From contig JBAIAC010000007.1 of NCBI GenBank assembly GCA_037349315.1, positions 4,836,001 to 4,900,000 of the forward strand: a stretch of DNA of 64,000 nucleotides, in the 5' to 3' direction. Under the pieces are notes generated by a model. The model was not told the DNA's origin. It did no database searches and was given only the letters and a program-made list of their open reading frames with translations. The stretch comes from Chelydra serpentina (lineage: Eukaryota > Chordata > Testudines > Chelydridae). Made by a program: the position numbers and the translations under genes. Below are positions 21,896-33,623 of the stretch, in pieces (positions within the stretch are counted from its first letter, which is position 1; the number at the start of each line of letters is the position of its first letter).

Positions 21896-22012
21896 GGGGC
21901 CCAATCCTGCAAATCCTTACTGTCATCAGTAGTTTTTAATTACCTCTGTAGTCCCCAATGGGATTACTGCATGAGAAAGGAATATCTGAGTAAGCGGTTG
22001 CAGGATTTGGCC
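21896..22012. repeat. Palindromic repeat, GGCCYRATCCTGCAAA type
   Basis: The left end GGGGCCCAATCCTGCAAATC and right end GGTTGCAGGATTTGGCC are inverted repeats. The middle has CCCCAATGGGATTACT, a relic of the CATTGAAGTCAATGGGA core. Length is 117 bp and it is non-coding. Confidence 0.7.
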
Positions 22013-23722
22013 TTAAATTTTCTTTCAGAAAATGAAGAGGTTTCACACTTAGTGATAATGATAACACAGGACTAATTTGATCAAATCACTCTAGCATTTT
22101 TAATATTGCATGGATAAAAAAGCATGCATAATGAGTCATTTTTAATGAGCGTCTGCACCTGTTTATATAGAATACACCTAATAACAGTTAAGTGCCAAGA
22201 ACAAAAAATGGCCGAGTCAAACAAAAATAAACGCAGGTTTCCTGAAAGATCTTGACAAGGGATGATCAATTTTTGTTTGGGGGGCGAGGGTGGAGTGGGG
22301 AGGAGGAAATCCCTCACCTTGTGGTATATCATTAGGCAACCCAATAGGAAATGGACACCCGAGGAATCCTCATTAATAAAAGCAGCGGTCAGCTAGTAAA
22401 ATTGTGACACTGTACAGCACAGAAGTTTCACATGCAATAAGGTGTCCTCCCGCAATATGGAACAGCTGGGAAGAGTTTCAAAAACCCCACATTTTAAAAA
22501 AATGAAGCAGAAAACAAAAGAAATAAAACAACCTGACAACTTTTCGTGTTGTCTTGTGACTATCGGGGGGGAAAAAGCGCCTGTGAAGTATCACTGCTAT
22601 GTTTTAGTCTAATGCTACTTCTAGCTTTTATCCTTTTTAATTAGAAGGCAAATTCTCAGACCTCAGGCCTAATCCCTACACAGTGCAACAAAGCCCAGCA
22701 AAGTCTTTGAACACTGCCCAGCCAGGCAGCACAAACCCTAGTAACTGTTGGCAGCGAGGGCAGGACTCTGACCCTCATCTTAGCCATTCTCTTCCAGCTC
22801 CTGATGCTCCCTGCCCTTCAGAACCCTGTCTGTTGTTCTTCTGTTTAGACTGAACAGACAAAAGGGGAAACAATGTGGGAAACCTAGAGGATTGGCTAGG
22901 TGGGATGCGGGGGAGCTGGTGACGGAACGGAGAAAGTAAATGGAGTTTCACGGGAATGGACACAGTGGGGAGAATTGGATCACCAGATTATGTCTTTAGG
23001 TTCAAGAAATTTCTTCATCCCTCACTAAATCTTTTCATGGACAATGCCACTTTTAAACAATTGTTGCATTTCCAATTACTACAGGAGTGTTCAAACAAAT
23101 GGCAAAACCCGTCACGAAAAGTTTGCTCATATTTGAATCTTTTGAGATCAAAATCCATATGACAAATAGCCTTTGCACCAGTTTCGCTCAGACACTTACC
23201 TCTCCAAATTATTTACCCTGGTGATATTTCCAGTTCAGAGCAGGATTTGTGCTGAGTCAAGCAAAACGCGCAAATACATATAGACACATGAGCTTTCAGA
23301 GCTAAGCGGGAACACCACAGAATAAACATTTCGACTCAAAAAGACCAGTGTCAGGCATGCCAAAACTAAAAAGGATTGTCTGCATTCTATTACTTTGGCT
23401 AAGTACAAATCATTAAGCAAGAAAACAACAGAGGCTGCTGCTAGGATTGTGATATCTTCCAGACTGTGTTTATACACAACCATGTAAGTGTGGGTATTAG
23501 GGTAGGATGGAGGGATGCTGTGAATAGCACTGTGTTTGTTTGACTACATGCATATTTTCTGGTATCTAGTGTACCTGTGGAGAGGACATTTCAGAGTGAA
23601 GAGAAAAAAACCCCAGAAAACTCCACTCATTTTTGTAGATTATACCCACAGCAGTATTTAGCACCAGCTCCCATCAGAGCCTAGCTCAGTGGCTTTTCCT
23701 TTAAAGTTGTAAGGAACAGTTT
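22013..23722. other. AT-rich intergenic sequence
   Basis: Only short frames occur. Some parts, such as 22080-22230 and 22990-23160, are AT rich and repeat-free, so conserved regulatory sequence is possible, but nothing is recognised. Confidence 0.5.
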
Positions 23723-23792
23723 GGCCCCGATTCTCAGCTGGTCTAAACTGGGGATAGCTCCCCAATTTCTATCAGCTGAGGCTCTGGTGGTC
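23723..23792. repeat. Palindromic repeat, GATTCTCAGCTGG type
   Basis: GGCCCCGATTCTCAGCTGGT on the left mirrors ATCAGCTGAGGCTCTGG on the right. The centre carries GGATAGCTCC..AATT. It is another subtype of the short GGCCTGAT-terminated palindromes. Confidence 0.65.
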
Positions 23793-23959
23793 CTTTGTCT
23801 TTTTTACTCTAGGGGTAAAGTCTGACTCATTGACTTTCAATGAGACCTCGCCTCTTCAGGGCCTAAGCCCCTTTTGAAAATGGGACACCAGTCATTTTGA
23901 AAAAAATTGCCTCAAGGGCTTAAAAAGCCCTAACTTGTGACTGTTTAAATAAAGGTGTC

Positions 23960-24200
23960 GTTTTTAAAGTGATTTAGTTAAACAAGTGCCAAAGCATTTG
24001 TGGACACTCATAAATTGATTTAAACCTGGCTTACACTGATTGAGCTGACTTCAGTTACCAACTGCCAAACCGAATTAATATAAGCCATTTTTAAACCCAT
24101 TTAAGAGCATCTTCAAAAGGCTTTGCACTGGTCCACTTAAATCAATTTAAAACCAACTTTAGTTCAGCTGGTTCCATGGTGCGTTTAGACAAGGCTGAAG
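23960..24200. repeat. Possible old MITE
   Basis: The words ATAAATTGATTTAAACCTGG (near 24010-24029) and CCACTTAAATCAATTTAAAACC (near 24136-24157) form inverted similarity, and the segment ends near GTTTAGACAAGGC. The boundaries are vague. Confidence 0.35.
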
Positions 24201-25190
24201 AAACATTTTCATTCTTGATTCACTAAGCAAAACTCCCAGGGCAATCATTTCAATGCTAGGAATATTTTGGATTCTATAACAGAATAGTTGGTTCCAGATA
24301 ATAGTGCTGCGCTCTACACACCTACATGATACAGCTCATCAAGAGGAAAAAGTACTTCAACCACTCTATGTCAGAATGGGAATACAACAGTCTAGCCTTG
24401 ATGGAATTCTATTTTTCATCTGCGGTTATGATGGTTACATTCTTACCTTGCTAATGTCACATCACGGGAGCCGGATAGTGACAGACCCTTGCATGTGTGA
24501 GCGGACGGCAGATTGCAATTCCTGGGGAAGCGCAGGAACCTGCACCTTTGCATCATGTCTTTGGTGTACAGCACCCCAGAGGGGGTGGAAAGGGACCGCA
24601 GCATTTGCACTACCCCGGCACACAGGGGTGCTCCGGGAAGAACACTGGAAATCCCTATTCCTCACAATGCCTGAATGCCACAATTTATCCCCTGTGCATT
24701 TACAGAGCCCCACAGCACACAAACCCGTTAGACTGTTTGTGAGACAAATTTGGTAGTTTAGTTAACTGCTCCACTGCCTTTCTCTCAGTCTGTGGTTTGA
24801 TAGGGCTGGGCAGGCCATGGATTTTCCATCCTGTGAGAATTTGCCATTTTGAAAAGGTTTCTCATTTTGAATCAGGACAGAAGTTGGAATCTCCAAAAAA
24901 TGTTCATGAACCCAATATTTAGGACAGTGTTTCAGTTCACACAGAATGTTCTGTGGGCTCGTTTCAAAATGCTTTGTTTTCATGTGTCGTGGAAATTTAC
25001 TACAATTTGGAAACAACGTAATTGGAACAGGAAAGACACAAACTTTCTACCCAGACAATCTTTTTGTATTAAAACTTTTCAAGCTGGGTGTTTCGTCGAT
25101 CCCAACACTGTTTCGTGACCAGATTTGGTGTCGACCAATCAGCATTTATCGTCAAAAAACATTTCATTGAAATGTATCCCAGCTAGCTCT
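24201..25190. other. Intergenic sequence, possibly an old repeat at 24850-25190
   Basis: The 150-residue frame at 24304-24756 has no recognisable domain and overlaps a minus-strand frame. From 24850 the sequence is rich in AAATTTC/CATTTTG words and ends TCCCAGCTAGCTCTAG, which suggests a decayed repeat of unknown class. Confidence 0.4.
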
Positions 25191-25191
25191 A

Positions 25192-25318
25192 GTCCCTGAT
25201 ACAGCCAGGTATGGAAGCACATGCATAACTTTAAGTTTGTAAGTAGCCCCATTGACTTCAGACAGGTCCAATACTTAAAGTTAGGAACACGTGTAAGCAA
25301 CGTGCCGAATCAGGGTCT
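25192..25318. repeat. Palindromic repeat, CATAACTTTAAG type
   Basis: The ends CCCTGATACAGCC and CCGAATCAGGG mirror each other. Inside, GCATAACTTTAAG..GTAAGTAGCCCCATTGACTTC is followed by a mirror TACTTAAAGTTAGGAACACGTG. Confidence 0.65.
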
Positions 25319-25370
25319 AATTCAGCTCTCAGCTACACACTGAAATAACTGAATTGCACTCAGGGAAATG

Positions 25371-25469
25371 AGGCCCTGATCCAGCAAAAAGCCCTTAAGC
25401 ATAAGCTTAATTTTAAGCGAGTAGTTGCATTTCAATGGGACTAGTACAGCATTTTGCTGGATTGGGGCC
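25371..25469. repeat. Palindromic repeat, same family
   Basis: AGGCCCTGATCCAGCAAAA on the left mirrors ATTTTGCTGGATTGGGGCC on the right. The inner AAGCATAAGCTTAATTTTAAG and TTTCAATGGGACTAG match the neighbouring copy. The two copies lie only about 50 bp apart. Confidence 0.7.
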
Positions 25470-27837
25470 AAAGCTCTGAATTTGACCTGAATAACTGAAA
25501 AAGATTGGGCAACCGTGTTTCATTATATAATGCGAAAGTGGAAACTGAATAAAAGGCTAGCTTGACAGACAGTTCTGTGCACTTGTTTTGCAGTATTTTA
25601 TGGTTATATCCAATGAGAATATTTCCAAATAAATCCAAAATTTATTATGGGCTGCCGCATGCATGTTGTCCTGGGGTTTTGTTGTTGCTTTTTAAGGTGG
25701 TCAAAGGCAGCATTCTGTGTCTGTCATTAAACTGATTTTTTTTTTAATGGACTGGCAGACAGTTTAGGAAAATCCTGCAAAGTTTGTTCGAACTCAGGTC
25801 AGATTTACACCCAGACAAAACAAACTTTTGCAGGAAAAGATGCTTGCTTTAAACATGTATACTTTAGTTACTGCAGTCAGGGGCTATCCTTTCCTTTCTT
25901 AAAGAGACTCCATCTCCTTATCATCGTGTGCAAATTAGTTATTTGCAGAAAAGAAGAATGAGCAGATGAATAGTAACATCCCAGAACTCACATTTATAAA
26001 TTCACAGTAAGAAATCCTAAATGGTGTGTAAACTATTGCCGAAAATAGCCCTGAGTATAACTTATTGCTTCTGGTTCACTGATATTTAGCAATTATAATT
26101 TTCCTTTCTTATTTCCCTAGCATGAAACTGAACAACATGTGGTGGTGTGTGTTTGTGTAGTGGGGGATGGGGGGAAATCCAAGGCTTTTTTGTATTCTAA
26201 CTACATGCAAATTTTCAAGTGTTTTTCCATGTCATTAGTCTTAATACCGAACGCTGTGCCCTGTAAACAGATTAGAATGAACACAGCTACTGATAAAATC
26301 TTTATGTGTCTTTGGGAAAAAAAATCACGAATACCTAATTTGCTTAGAGTGAAACGATCAGTTACTGTACATCTAGACTATTTCTCTCGTCACAACATAG
26401 TCTAGTGGGTGAGGTCCCCCTACCCTAGAGGGTAAAGGATCAAAGATAACATTCTTTTCTGTCTGGTACACTTTATGGACCTGCCTCCCAACTGTGGGAT
26501 GAAAGGAACTTGCTAAACTGTTGCCATTTTGCAACATCTGCTATAATTCCCCTAAATCCAGATTTGTCTGACACAGAGGGCTCCTGTTCTTACATCATTG
26601 CCATGTGACAGTATAAGACCAGTCACATCCAGCTTGAGGATTGCAGCTTCAGGCAATGATAATATGAAGAAAACCTTTTTTTCGCCTGGGGCAAAACACT
26701 TGTGGCAAAGTATTATTCATCTGGCCAATTTAAATCTTTTCTCAAAAAGGTACCCAGAAACATATGCAGTATGCCTTTGTAAAGGGCTTGAGCTGCTCAT
26801 AGGCAAATGACCTGAACCAAGAGTACAAAACCCAATGTCCTGATTAATTACTGCTAAGCAGCTCTGATACCCAGAAAAGAGAACGCCAGTCCTAATCCTT
26901 AACCCCGTCCTACATTCTTAAAATAGCCAAAATATTGCTGACAGTTACACAAACAGCGATATAAATGTCTTGGACCGCAGCTTAAACCTGAGAGACTATT
27001 AAAATGTTTGTAAATACAGTTTCTGGGAGCGTTCCACCAGTGCATCGATTCCGACTCAACACTGGAACAAGTTCTCCATTTCTGTAAGGAAATATTGCCA
27101 GAAAAAAACAAACAACCCCCACCCCCCGCACCCAACTAAACCCTGTTTGGCTTGTCTGAGTCTCTCTTGCACTGCAAACCTGCAACTTTCAGCTCCACCA
27201 CGGCATTATTGTTCCTCATTATGAGCATGAGTAGTCTGAATACACCAAGGCCATTGAAAATCACCCGTAGGTTTTAACTAGGGACAGCGGCATCCATCTT
27301 CTGAGTATTTATACAAAGCGCTGTACAACGCCTCATCTGTTTAGATAGACATTCAGGGTATGGTTTTACGCCTATATAACCCTTCACAATACAATGATTT
27401 GCAGGCAATTTTCCAGCCCAATTTCAAAAACTAGCTTCAGCTTCAACAGATAAGATTCAGGTTTTCATGGAATTTTCCCACAAGAGAGGTGGGTTTAACT
27501 GGATCTGTTAATAAAGAAATTCATATTCCACCAATTCCAATAGGCCCGGGCATCGGGAGAGGGGGGACATTGAGAGGGAGGAGGCGGTCTTTCCACTTCT
27601 GCTGGGTATGGGGAGAAGGAAGGAGTTCATCTTGTGAAGGAGGCCGAACACTGGCCAAAAGGGATGGGAGTTGCTGAAATTAAGAAGATAAATGCATTTT
27701 CCTCTCCTAAAACCCCAAACATTTTCAGAAATGGAGGTGAGCTAGACAAACTGAAGCTCTGTTTTGGGACCTTTCAGCTTATCTATCTTAAGTATTTATA
27801 TGCCCCACCCCCATCACGATAATAGCCAAGGACCTAA
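25470..27837. other. AT-rich intergenic sequence
   Basis: No gene or clear repeat is present. There are poly-T at 25736-25745, a GT-rich run at 26138-26160 and a C-run near 27114-27127. Several 200-300-bp AT-rich blocks could be regulatory, but nothing specific is seen. Confidence 0.5.
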
Positions 27838-27928
27838 CTATCTTTAATGGATTTATTCTCATACCCCTGTGAGCTAGGGCAGTGCTATACAGAGAGGATA
27901 AATGATTTACCCAAGGTCACCCAGGAAG
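27838..27928 (-). mobile_element. MIR-like SINE, first part
   Basis: The plus strand shows AAATGATTTACCCAAGGTCACCCAGGAAG, the reverse of the MIR-like core. The element continues at 28370 after an insertion. Confidence 0.6.
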
Positions 27929-28369
27929 TGTAATGGACCAGGCCATGGGTGGCCTGGCCTAATGGGCAGGGAACAGGCCTAATGATTGGAACAGGGGTGA
28001 TCAGGTCTAGTGGCCAGAGCCCAAATCAGGAGTCAAATTAATAAGTCCAGGCAGCAAGCCAGAGCCAAGAGCCAGGAAACAGAAGTTGGAAGTTGAAACT
28101 GGAGTATCCTCCAGAGCAGGGGCAGGAACCAAGATCCAGGAGCAAGGAGTGGAAGACCTGGAGCAGGAATAAGAAGCTGGAGTCCAGTGCAGGAGCAGTA
28201 AAATGAAGTGAACCAAACACTATTGAGCAGCCAGGGACCCAGGCTTGCTGCAGGGCTCAAGAATGTGCCTACTGGAGTCTTCAGCCAACCAGGGGTCCAG
28301 GTTCGTTAGCTGAATCAGCTGAGGGCAAAGGAGCTGGGTCTAGGTTCAACTGTGGGTCCCTGACAGATG
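27929..28369. mobile_element. Unclassified 441-bp insertion with 5-bp TSD
   Basis: This segment interrupts a MIR-like SINE. It is flanked by GGAAG at 27924-27928 and 28370-28374. It begins TGTAATGGACC and ends GACAGATG, so it is not a clean TG..CA LTR, although a 5-bp TSD is LTR-like. The interior is purine rich with recurring CAGGAGC/GGAGCAGG words. It has no coding capacity. Confidence 0.55.
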
Positions 28370-28440
28370 GGAAGACTGTGGTGATGCAGAGACATGAACC
28401 TAGGTGTCCTAGGCCACATCCTCTCCTCTTAAATGCTGAC
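28370..28440 (-). mobile_element. MIR-like SINE, second part
   Basis: GCAGAGACATGAACCTAGGTG followed by TCCTAGGCCACATCC continues the SINE begun at 27838, reading toward its tRNA-derived head. Confidence 0.55.
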
Positions 28441-29187
28441 AATCTGTATTCTGTAGCCATTGCCCCATGAAAAGCGGCGATTGCTCGGTAAGATTAATCC
28501 AAACCAAATGTACATTTTATTTTCAGTTCAAAGGAAACTTTCCACCATCCGATGCCATTCCACGTTTCAGTCTCCATTTCACAGACACAGTTCCACGACA
28601 GGACCTCACCCTTATTAGGAGGAAATGGGATGACGTAGCTATACAAAGCAAATCCGTCATTCAGTCCTGAGTCATCTTATCACCATAGACCATTTAAGAT
28701 GGTTATAAGTACGTATGATAGTAAAGAATGGATCTTCCATTTCATAATGGCATGACTTGAGTAAAAAGAAAGCATACACTTTACCGGGGTGCGGTCCTGC
28801 TTACTGCATCTAATTTCTACCCTATAGAGCGTTTCAGTGTTTTGAATATTTCTAGGGCCATACAGCCCAAACGTTTAACAAGTGACTATGATTCGGAGTG
28901 TCTGTCTTGAAGGGCCTGATTATCTCAAGATGGGTACTCAGCACTTTGTGAATATCAGGCTACTTTAAGATGTCTCAAGTTGGGCTTTCCAGAACGGAGG
29001 CACCCAAAATCAATAGAACCTTGGCCATGAACACTTTCCTTCCATTCAAACCGTTTCACTGCAACTGAAGGCACCTACAGCCCTCCTGAAATACTTGGCC
29101 AGAACCTGGCCGCATTATGTCAGAGCAGGTGACTAAGGACGTGGCATTATTTAGTCTCATCTGTACTCCTGATGATCTTATGACGAA
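28441..29187. other. Intergenic sequence
   Basis: 28913-29035 carries a fragment of a further palindromic repeat (GGGCCTGATTATC..TCAGCACTTTGTGAATATCAGG..GGCACCCAAAATCAATAG). Otherwise nothing is recognised. Confidence 0.5.
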
Positions 29188-29400
29188 GGTATGACTAGGT
29201 GCATGCATCCCCATGCTCGAGGTGACCCTAAACATCTGACTGCCAAAGCAAGAAGTGAAGGACAGGGGTAGATCACTCCAAAACTGCCCTGTTTTGTACA
29301 ATCTCCCTGAAGCTCTGGTACCGGTCACGGTTGGAGACAGGACAGTGGACTAGATGGACCATTGGTCTGACCCAGTATGGAAGCTCTTATGTTCTTATTA
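29188..29400 (+). mobile_element. CR1 LINE 3' UTR fragment
   Basis: It ends ACTAGATGGACCATTGGTCTGACCCAGTATGG..CTCTTATGTTCTTATT, the 3' end of an older CR1 subfamily. A second copy of the same region is at 59655-59876. Only the UTR remains. Confidence 0.75.
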
Positions 29401-29950
29401 ATCACAGATGACATACCGCAGACAGGTTATTTGATTGGTTAATGATGACTCATGGTGAGGTAGTGTTTCCAGTTTGGCGGTTGGCTCCCCTCGGTTCTAC
29501 TTATTTATATGGTGCAGAACAGTGACCCCTGTTTGTGAAAATTCATTTTATGGGCCCAGGCCTGCAAGGGCCTCACTGATGCCTCCTGTGATGTGTTGTG
29601 CACGCTTGGCTCCTGCTGAAGTTGAGGTCATGTGATTAACTCTTCTCGGGGGGCGTGCAGCATCTTGCAAAATCAGATCCCATGCCTAAGATGCGGAGTA
29701 TTGCTGGAGCCGGCAATCTTTCCCAAAAGAAAACAACTTCCTCTCATAACCACTGTATGGAACGACTTGCCCATAGGGGAAGCTCCTTCCCAAACCTGCC
29801 GGTTAACAGTCGGCTTAGCCCACAAGCAGAAGGGTTTGTATACCTAGAGGCTAAGCTTTTCAAAGAGGACTGAAGCTGGTGCAGAGAGATTTCAATACCA
29901 CCTCTCCGTCCCTGCCAGACACCTTGCTCTGAGGAGGGACTCACCTCCAA
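29401..29950. other. Intergenic sequence
   Basis: No gene is present. 29555-29640 (GGGCCCAGGCCTGCAAGGGCC) resembles a fragment of the palindromic family. Frames here overlap on both strands and are not supported. Confidence 0.5.
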
Positions 29951-30225
29951 GGGGGTGTCTACACCGTGGTTTTAAGCCTCATGGCAGCAAGTCTCGGAGC
30001 TCTGGTCCACAGACGCAGGCTCCTGGAATTACTGCATGAAAAACAGCAGTCTAGCTGTCGCAGCTTGGGCTGAAACTCAATGATTTAAAACCTACCATCT
30101 TCCCCGGCTTCAGAGCCTGAGCGCGAATTTCTACGCGGCTGTTTTTAGCACTGTAGCGCAAGCCCCACGAGCCCGAGTCTGTAGACCTGAGCTCACAGGT
30201 ATTAAAAAGCAGTGTAGACATACCC
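29951..30225. mobile_element. MITE with GTCTACAC termini
   Basis: The left end GGGGGTGTCTACACCG pairs with the right end CAGTGTAGACATACCC. The inner inverted similarity includes GCTCTGGTCCACAGACGCAGG (near 30000-30020) against CCCGAGTCTGTAGACCTGAGC (near 30171-30191) and a GTTTTTAGC/AAAACAGC pair. It is non-coding and about 275 bp long. Confidence 0.7.
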
Positions 30226-30574
30226 AGAAGGAGCCAGGAAGTGTTTGCGCTGCCCTTTCCCTTGGGGATTTCCACGGGGGCTCCCGGCTTTGCTCCACAA
30301 GATCCCCTGCTGAAGGGAAGAGCTGTTTTTGGTGCCTCTGCCATCCATGGTGGCCATGCCCTCTCTCAGCTAGTGCTGGACACTTTCTGGCTGTGTCTAA
30401 GAACCTCCTTGTTGGGGGGATGTTGTAAATACTTTATGCTGCTGGCACCTCTCCCTGCCAGTACGTTTTTCCTTGGGCCAAGTTCCATGCCCACAGCAGC
30501 CAGCGTAGACCCTGGGTGAGTCTGGCCTAGAATTTTATACAGAAAACAAGTATTTTCAATAGTCAAAGGAGGCG
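30226..30574. other. Intergenic sequence, nothing recognised
   Basis: Short frames only, with no repeat boundaries seen. Confidence 0.5.
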
Positions 30575-30850
30575 TTTTATGGTTAAGGCACTGGACTGGG
30601 ACTCAGGATATTTGGGGTCTGTTCCTGGTTCGGCCATAGACTCCCTGTGTGACACAGAGCAAGTCACTCTGTGCCTCAGTTTCCCCTCTCTAAAATGGGA
30701 ATAACAGCACTTCCTTTCTCCTACCCTTTGTCTGCATCATCCATTGCAATGGTGAATTCTTCAGGGCAGGAACTAGCTATTCATGTCTATTTATTTATTC
30801 ATTTACATTTTTCAAATGCATCTACAGTAGCCTATCCAATGCTCTGGGGT
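30575..30850 (+). mobile_element. MIR-like CORE-SINE, near full length
   Basis: The tRNA-derived head (ATGGTTAAGGCACTGGACTGG, then GGTCTGTTCCTGGTTCGGCC) precedes GTGACACAGAGCAAGTCAC, CTCAGTTTCCCCTCTC and TAAAATGGGAATAACAGCAC. The tail has TTCTTCAGGGCAGGAACTAGC. The A-box and B-box regions are recognisable but decayed. Confidence 0.85.
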
Positions 30851-32555
30851 GCCTATCCCATAAAGTACAAAGCAGAGTGTGAGCATAAATAAAGGATGCC
30901 CATAAATAACTCCAAAAAAGCCCATCCCCTTCCTCAACAGCCGTAGAGAAGCAGCAGGAAGGGGACGATGGGCATTGCAGTGTGTCTAGAACGCTAACAG
31001 ATCCGGGCTCTGGCAGGCCGGGAAACGGTCCTGCCAACACTCCCTCTCATTTATGCATAGAGAGCACCAGTCTCACTCCTCTGCTGATCCCAGCTGTCGC
31101 AGTATATTAGAGAGAGAGAGGTGATCTCTCAGGTAACCAGGTCCCAAACCATTACCATAGGCATGTTCTCCATCGCAGGGAAGGCCTATAGGCACTACCG
31201 TAATACAACGTAATACAGTGCAATAAATGCAATGAAGTAACGGAGTGACTTGATGTAGCCGGGAGAAAAAAGTTCAGCAGTCCATTACAAAGGGAGTGTT
31301 TTAAAAGAGAGCTCTATATTAAAGAGAGAGAGTGGTATTATAATCTAGATAGTCACATGAAGGCAGGATTTCTTTACTCGTTAACAGCAGCTTGTTTTTA
31401 ATGATATAAGGTGTAAATCCATGTGTACATTTTTATTCATTTGCTAGACATACTTTCTTGTTAAATCTACACTCACGATTCTAACTCCCCTCCCCCTTTA
31501 GTAAAGCACTTTGCAATCTCCCTAAATTTGGCTATGCCACCATTTCATTTTGCTAATACCCCTTGAAACTGTTAACACTTTCCCCTGAATACTTTCCTAG
31601 TGGATGGGAGGCAAAAAGGAATAAAGGCTACTGTCAAATTGATTAAGTGAAAGCTCATTAGAGAAAGTAACAAGAGGTAAAATCTGCATATGCATTGCAG
31701 AAATGTGTCTGATCTTGCTAAGTTGTGAAAAGACAAAATGAGCTGAAACCTTCCTTGGCTGTTAGGAGTTCAGGGGAGATTGGGAGGGAGGAGGGGAAGG
31801 TCTCTCCAACAGTGTTGTACTAACTATTCCTACTTATAAATACGCATTAGAGCAGCCATTGCTAGCACCACTTCAGTGAAGGGTCTGTCAGTGTTTTAAT
31901 GATGAACCCTGTTGTACAGGGGTTTGTGCCTCAACTATAAAATTTCATTCTCCCGTCGATCCTTGACATACACGACCTCAACTCAAACCTTCATTGGGAA
32001 AAAAAAAATCAGTTTAGCTGGTGGCTGCGTTTTTAAAAAAAGTCTAAGAATGAAGAAAAAGAAAGTTGATGTTAATTACGTGTAGGATGGCAGCCCCAAA
32101 ACATCATTTTTCAGACTACGTTTGGCAATTATTAGCCAGTTATTAGGTCTCTTTTGGGGTTTAAATGTTAGCTGGCAGAGCTGTTAACATTTGAAAATCA
32201 GCCAGTTTAATTGCCATCAGGAGATAAATTCACCTTAACTAAATTCACCTTAATGGGTTAGAATCATTCATTGGGACTGGATTAAAACTTTCTTTGTGTG
32301 TCTGCGCATGTGTGCGTGCGTGTATTCTTCTGCCACAGCTCCACAGTGCAGACTGGTATTACGCTGTAGAGTATAAGGGTCCATGGAAGTCTTTTGCTTA
32401 CTAAGTTAATAATGCACGTCCTACATTTCAGAAGAGTGATTTTGGTTGTTCATCTTGTGACACCTTATAGATGGCCTGATATTCAGCGGGTGGGTTGTTT
32501 GGAACTTCTGAAAATAAAGCCCTTTCATCCGTCTGAAGATAGGCACCCAGAAACT
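30851..32555. other. AT-rich intergenic sequence, candidate conserved element
   Basis: 31240-32300 is AT rich with few repeats. 31620-31730 contains a palindromic octamer-like CTGCATATGCATTGCAG. A 15-bp tandem duplication (AAATTCACCTTAA) lies at 32226-32255. A (GA)n run is at 31108-31121. No exon is seen. Confidence 0.45.
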
Positions 32556-33490
32556 GAATCATAGAATCATAGAACTGGAAGGGACCTCGAGAGGTCATCT
32601 AGTCCTGTCCCCTGCACTCATGGCAGGACTAATTATCTAGACCATCCCTGACAGGTGTTTGTCTAACCTGCTCTTGAAAATCTCCAATGATGGAGATTCC
32701 ACAATCTCCCTAGGCAATTTGTTGCAGTGCTTAATCACCCTGACTGTTAGGAAGTTTTTCCTAATGTCCAACCTAAACCTCCTTTGTTGCAATTTAAGCC
32801 CATTGCTTCTTGTCCTATCCTCAGAGGTTAAGAAAAACAATTTTTCATCCTCCTCCTTGTAACAACCTTTTACATACTTGAAAACTGTTATCATGTCTCC
32901 CTCAATCTTCTCTTTTCCAGACTAAACAAACCCAGTTTTTTCAGTCTTCCCACATAGCTCATGTTTTCTAGACCTTTAATCATTTTTGTTGCTCTTCTCT
33001 GGACTCTCTTCAATTTCTCCACATCCTTCCTGAAATGTGGTGCCCAGAACTGGACACAATACTCCAGTTGAGGCCTAATCAACGCGGAGTAGAGCGGAAA
33101 AATTACTTCTCGTGTCTTGCTTACAACACTCTTACTAATACATCCCAGAATGATGTTTGCTTTTTTTGCAACAGTGTTACACTGTTGACGGATATTTAGC
33201 TTGTGGTTCACTATGACCCCCAGATCCCTTTCCGCAGTACTCCTTCCTAGGCAGTCAGTTCCCATTTTGTATGTGTGCAACTGATTGTTCCTTCCTAAGT
33301 GGAGTACTTTGCATTTGTCCTTATTGAATTTCATCCTATTTACTTCAGACCATTTCTCCAGTTTGTCCAGATCCTTTTGACTTTTAATCCTATCCTCCAA
33401 AGCACTTACAACCCCTCCTAGCGTGGTATCATCTGCAAACTTTATAAGTGTACTCTGTATGCCCTTATCTAAATCGTTGATGAAGAATTC
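32556..33490 (-). mobile_element. CR1 LINE copy 4
   Basis: The 3' tail (GAATCATAGAATCATAGAAC at 32558-32577) and ORF2 C-terminal region lie on the minus strand. Frames at 32637-32894 and 32891-33577 encode [60 protein letters not shown] and FADDTTLGG, so the catalytic FADD box survives, but a frame break separates the two parts. The 5' end is truncated near 33490. It belongs to the same older subfamily as copy 2. Confidence 0.93.
32637..33490 (-). pseudogene. CR1 ORF2 remnant
   Basis: This is the decayed C-terminal third of the reverse transcriptase protein, with one frameshift near 32891 and no N-terminal domains. It cannot work as an enzyme. Confidence 0.85.
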
Positions 33491-33551
33491 AAAATCACCA
33501 GTCACATTTGCACATTTAGGCTTATATTTTTCAATAACCTTAAATACGCAT

Positions 33552-33623
33552 TTGGGGCCTGCTTCCATTGAAGTCAATGGGAGTTTTGTTACCGACTTGA
33601 AAGGGGCCAGGATGAAACCCTAA
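33552..33623. repeat. Short palindromic repeat, TCCACTGAAGTCAATGGG type
   Basis: GGGGCCTGCTTCCATTGAAGTC..AATGGGAGTTTTG is followed by a decayed mirror half, GACTTGAAAGGGGCCAGGATG. Confidence 0.6.

Noticed and set aside
24304..24756. 150-residue plus-strand frame
   Set aside because: No domain, and an opposite-strand frame overlaps it. It reads like chance.
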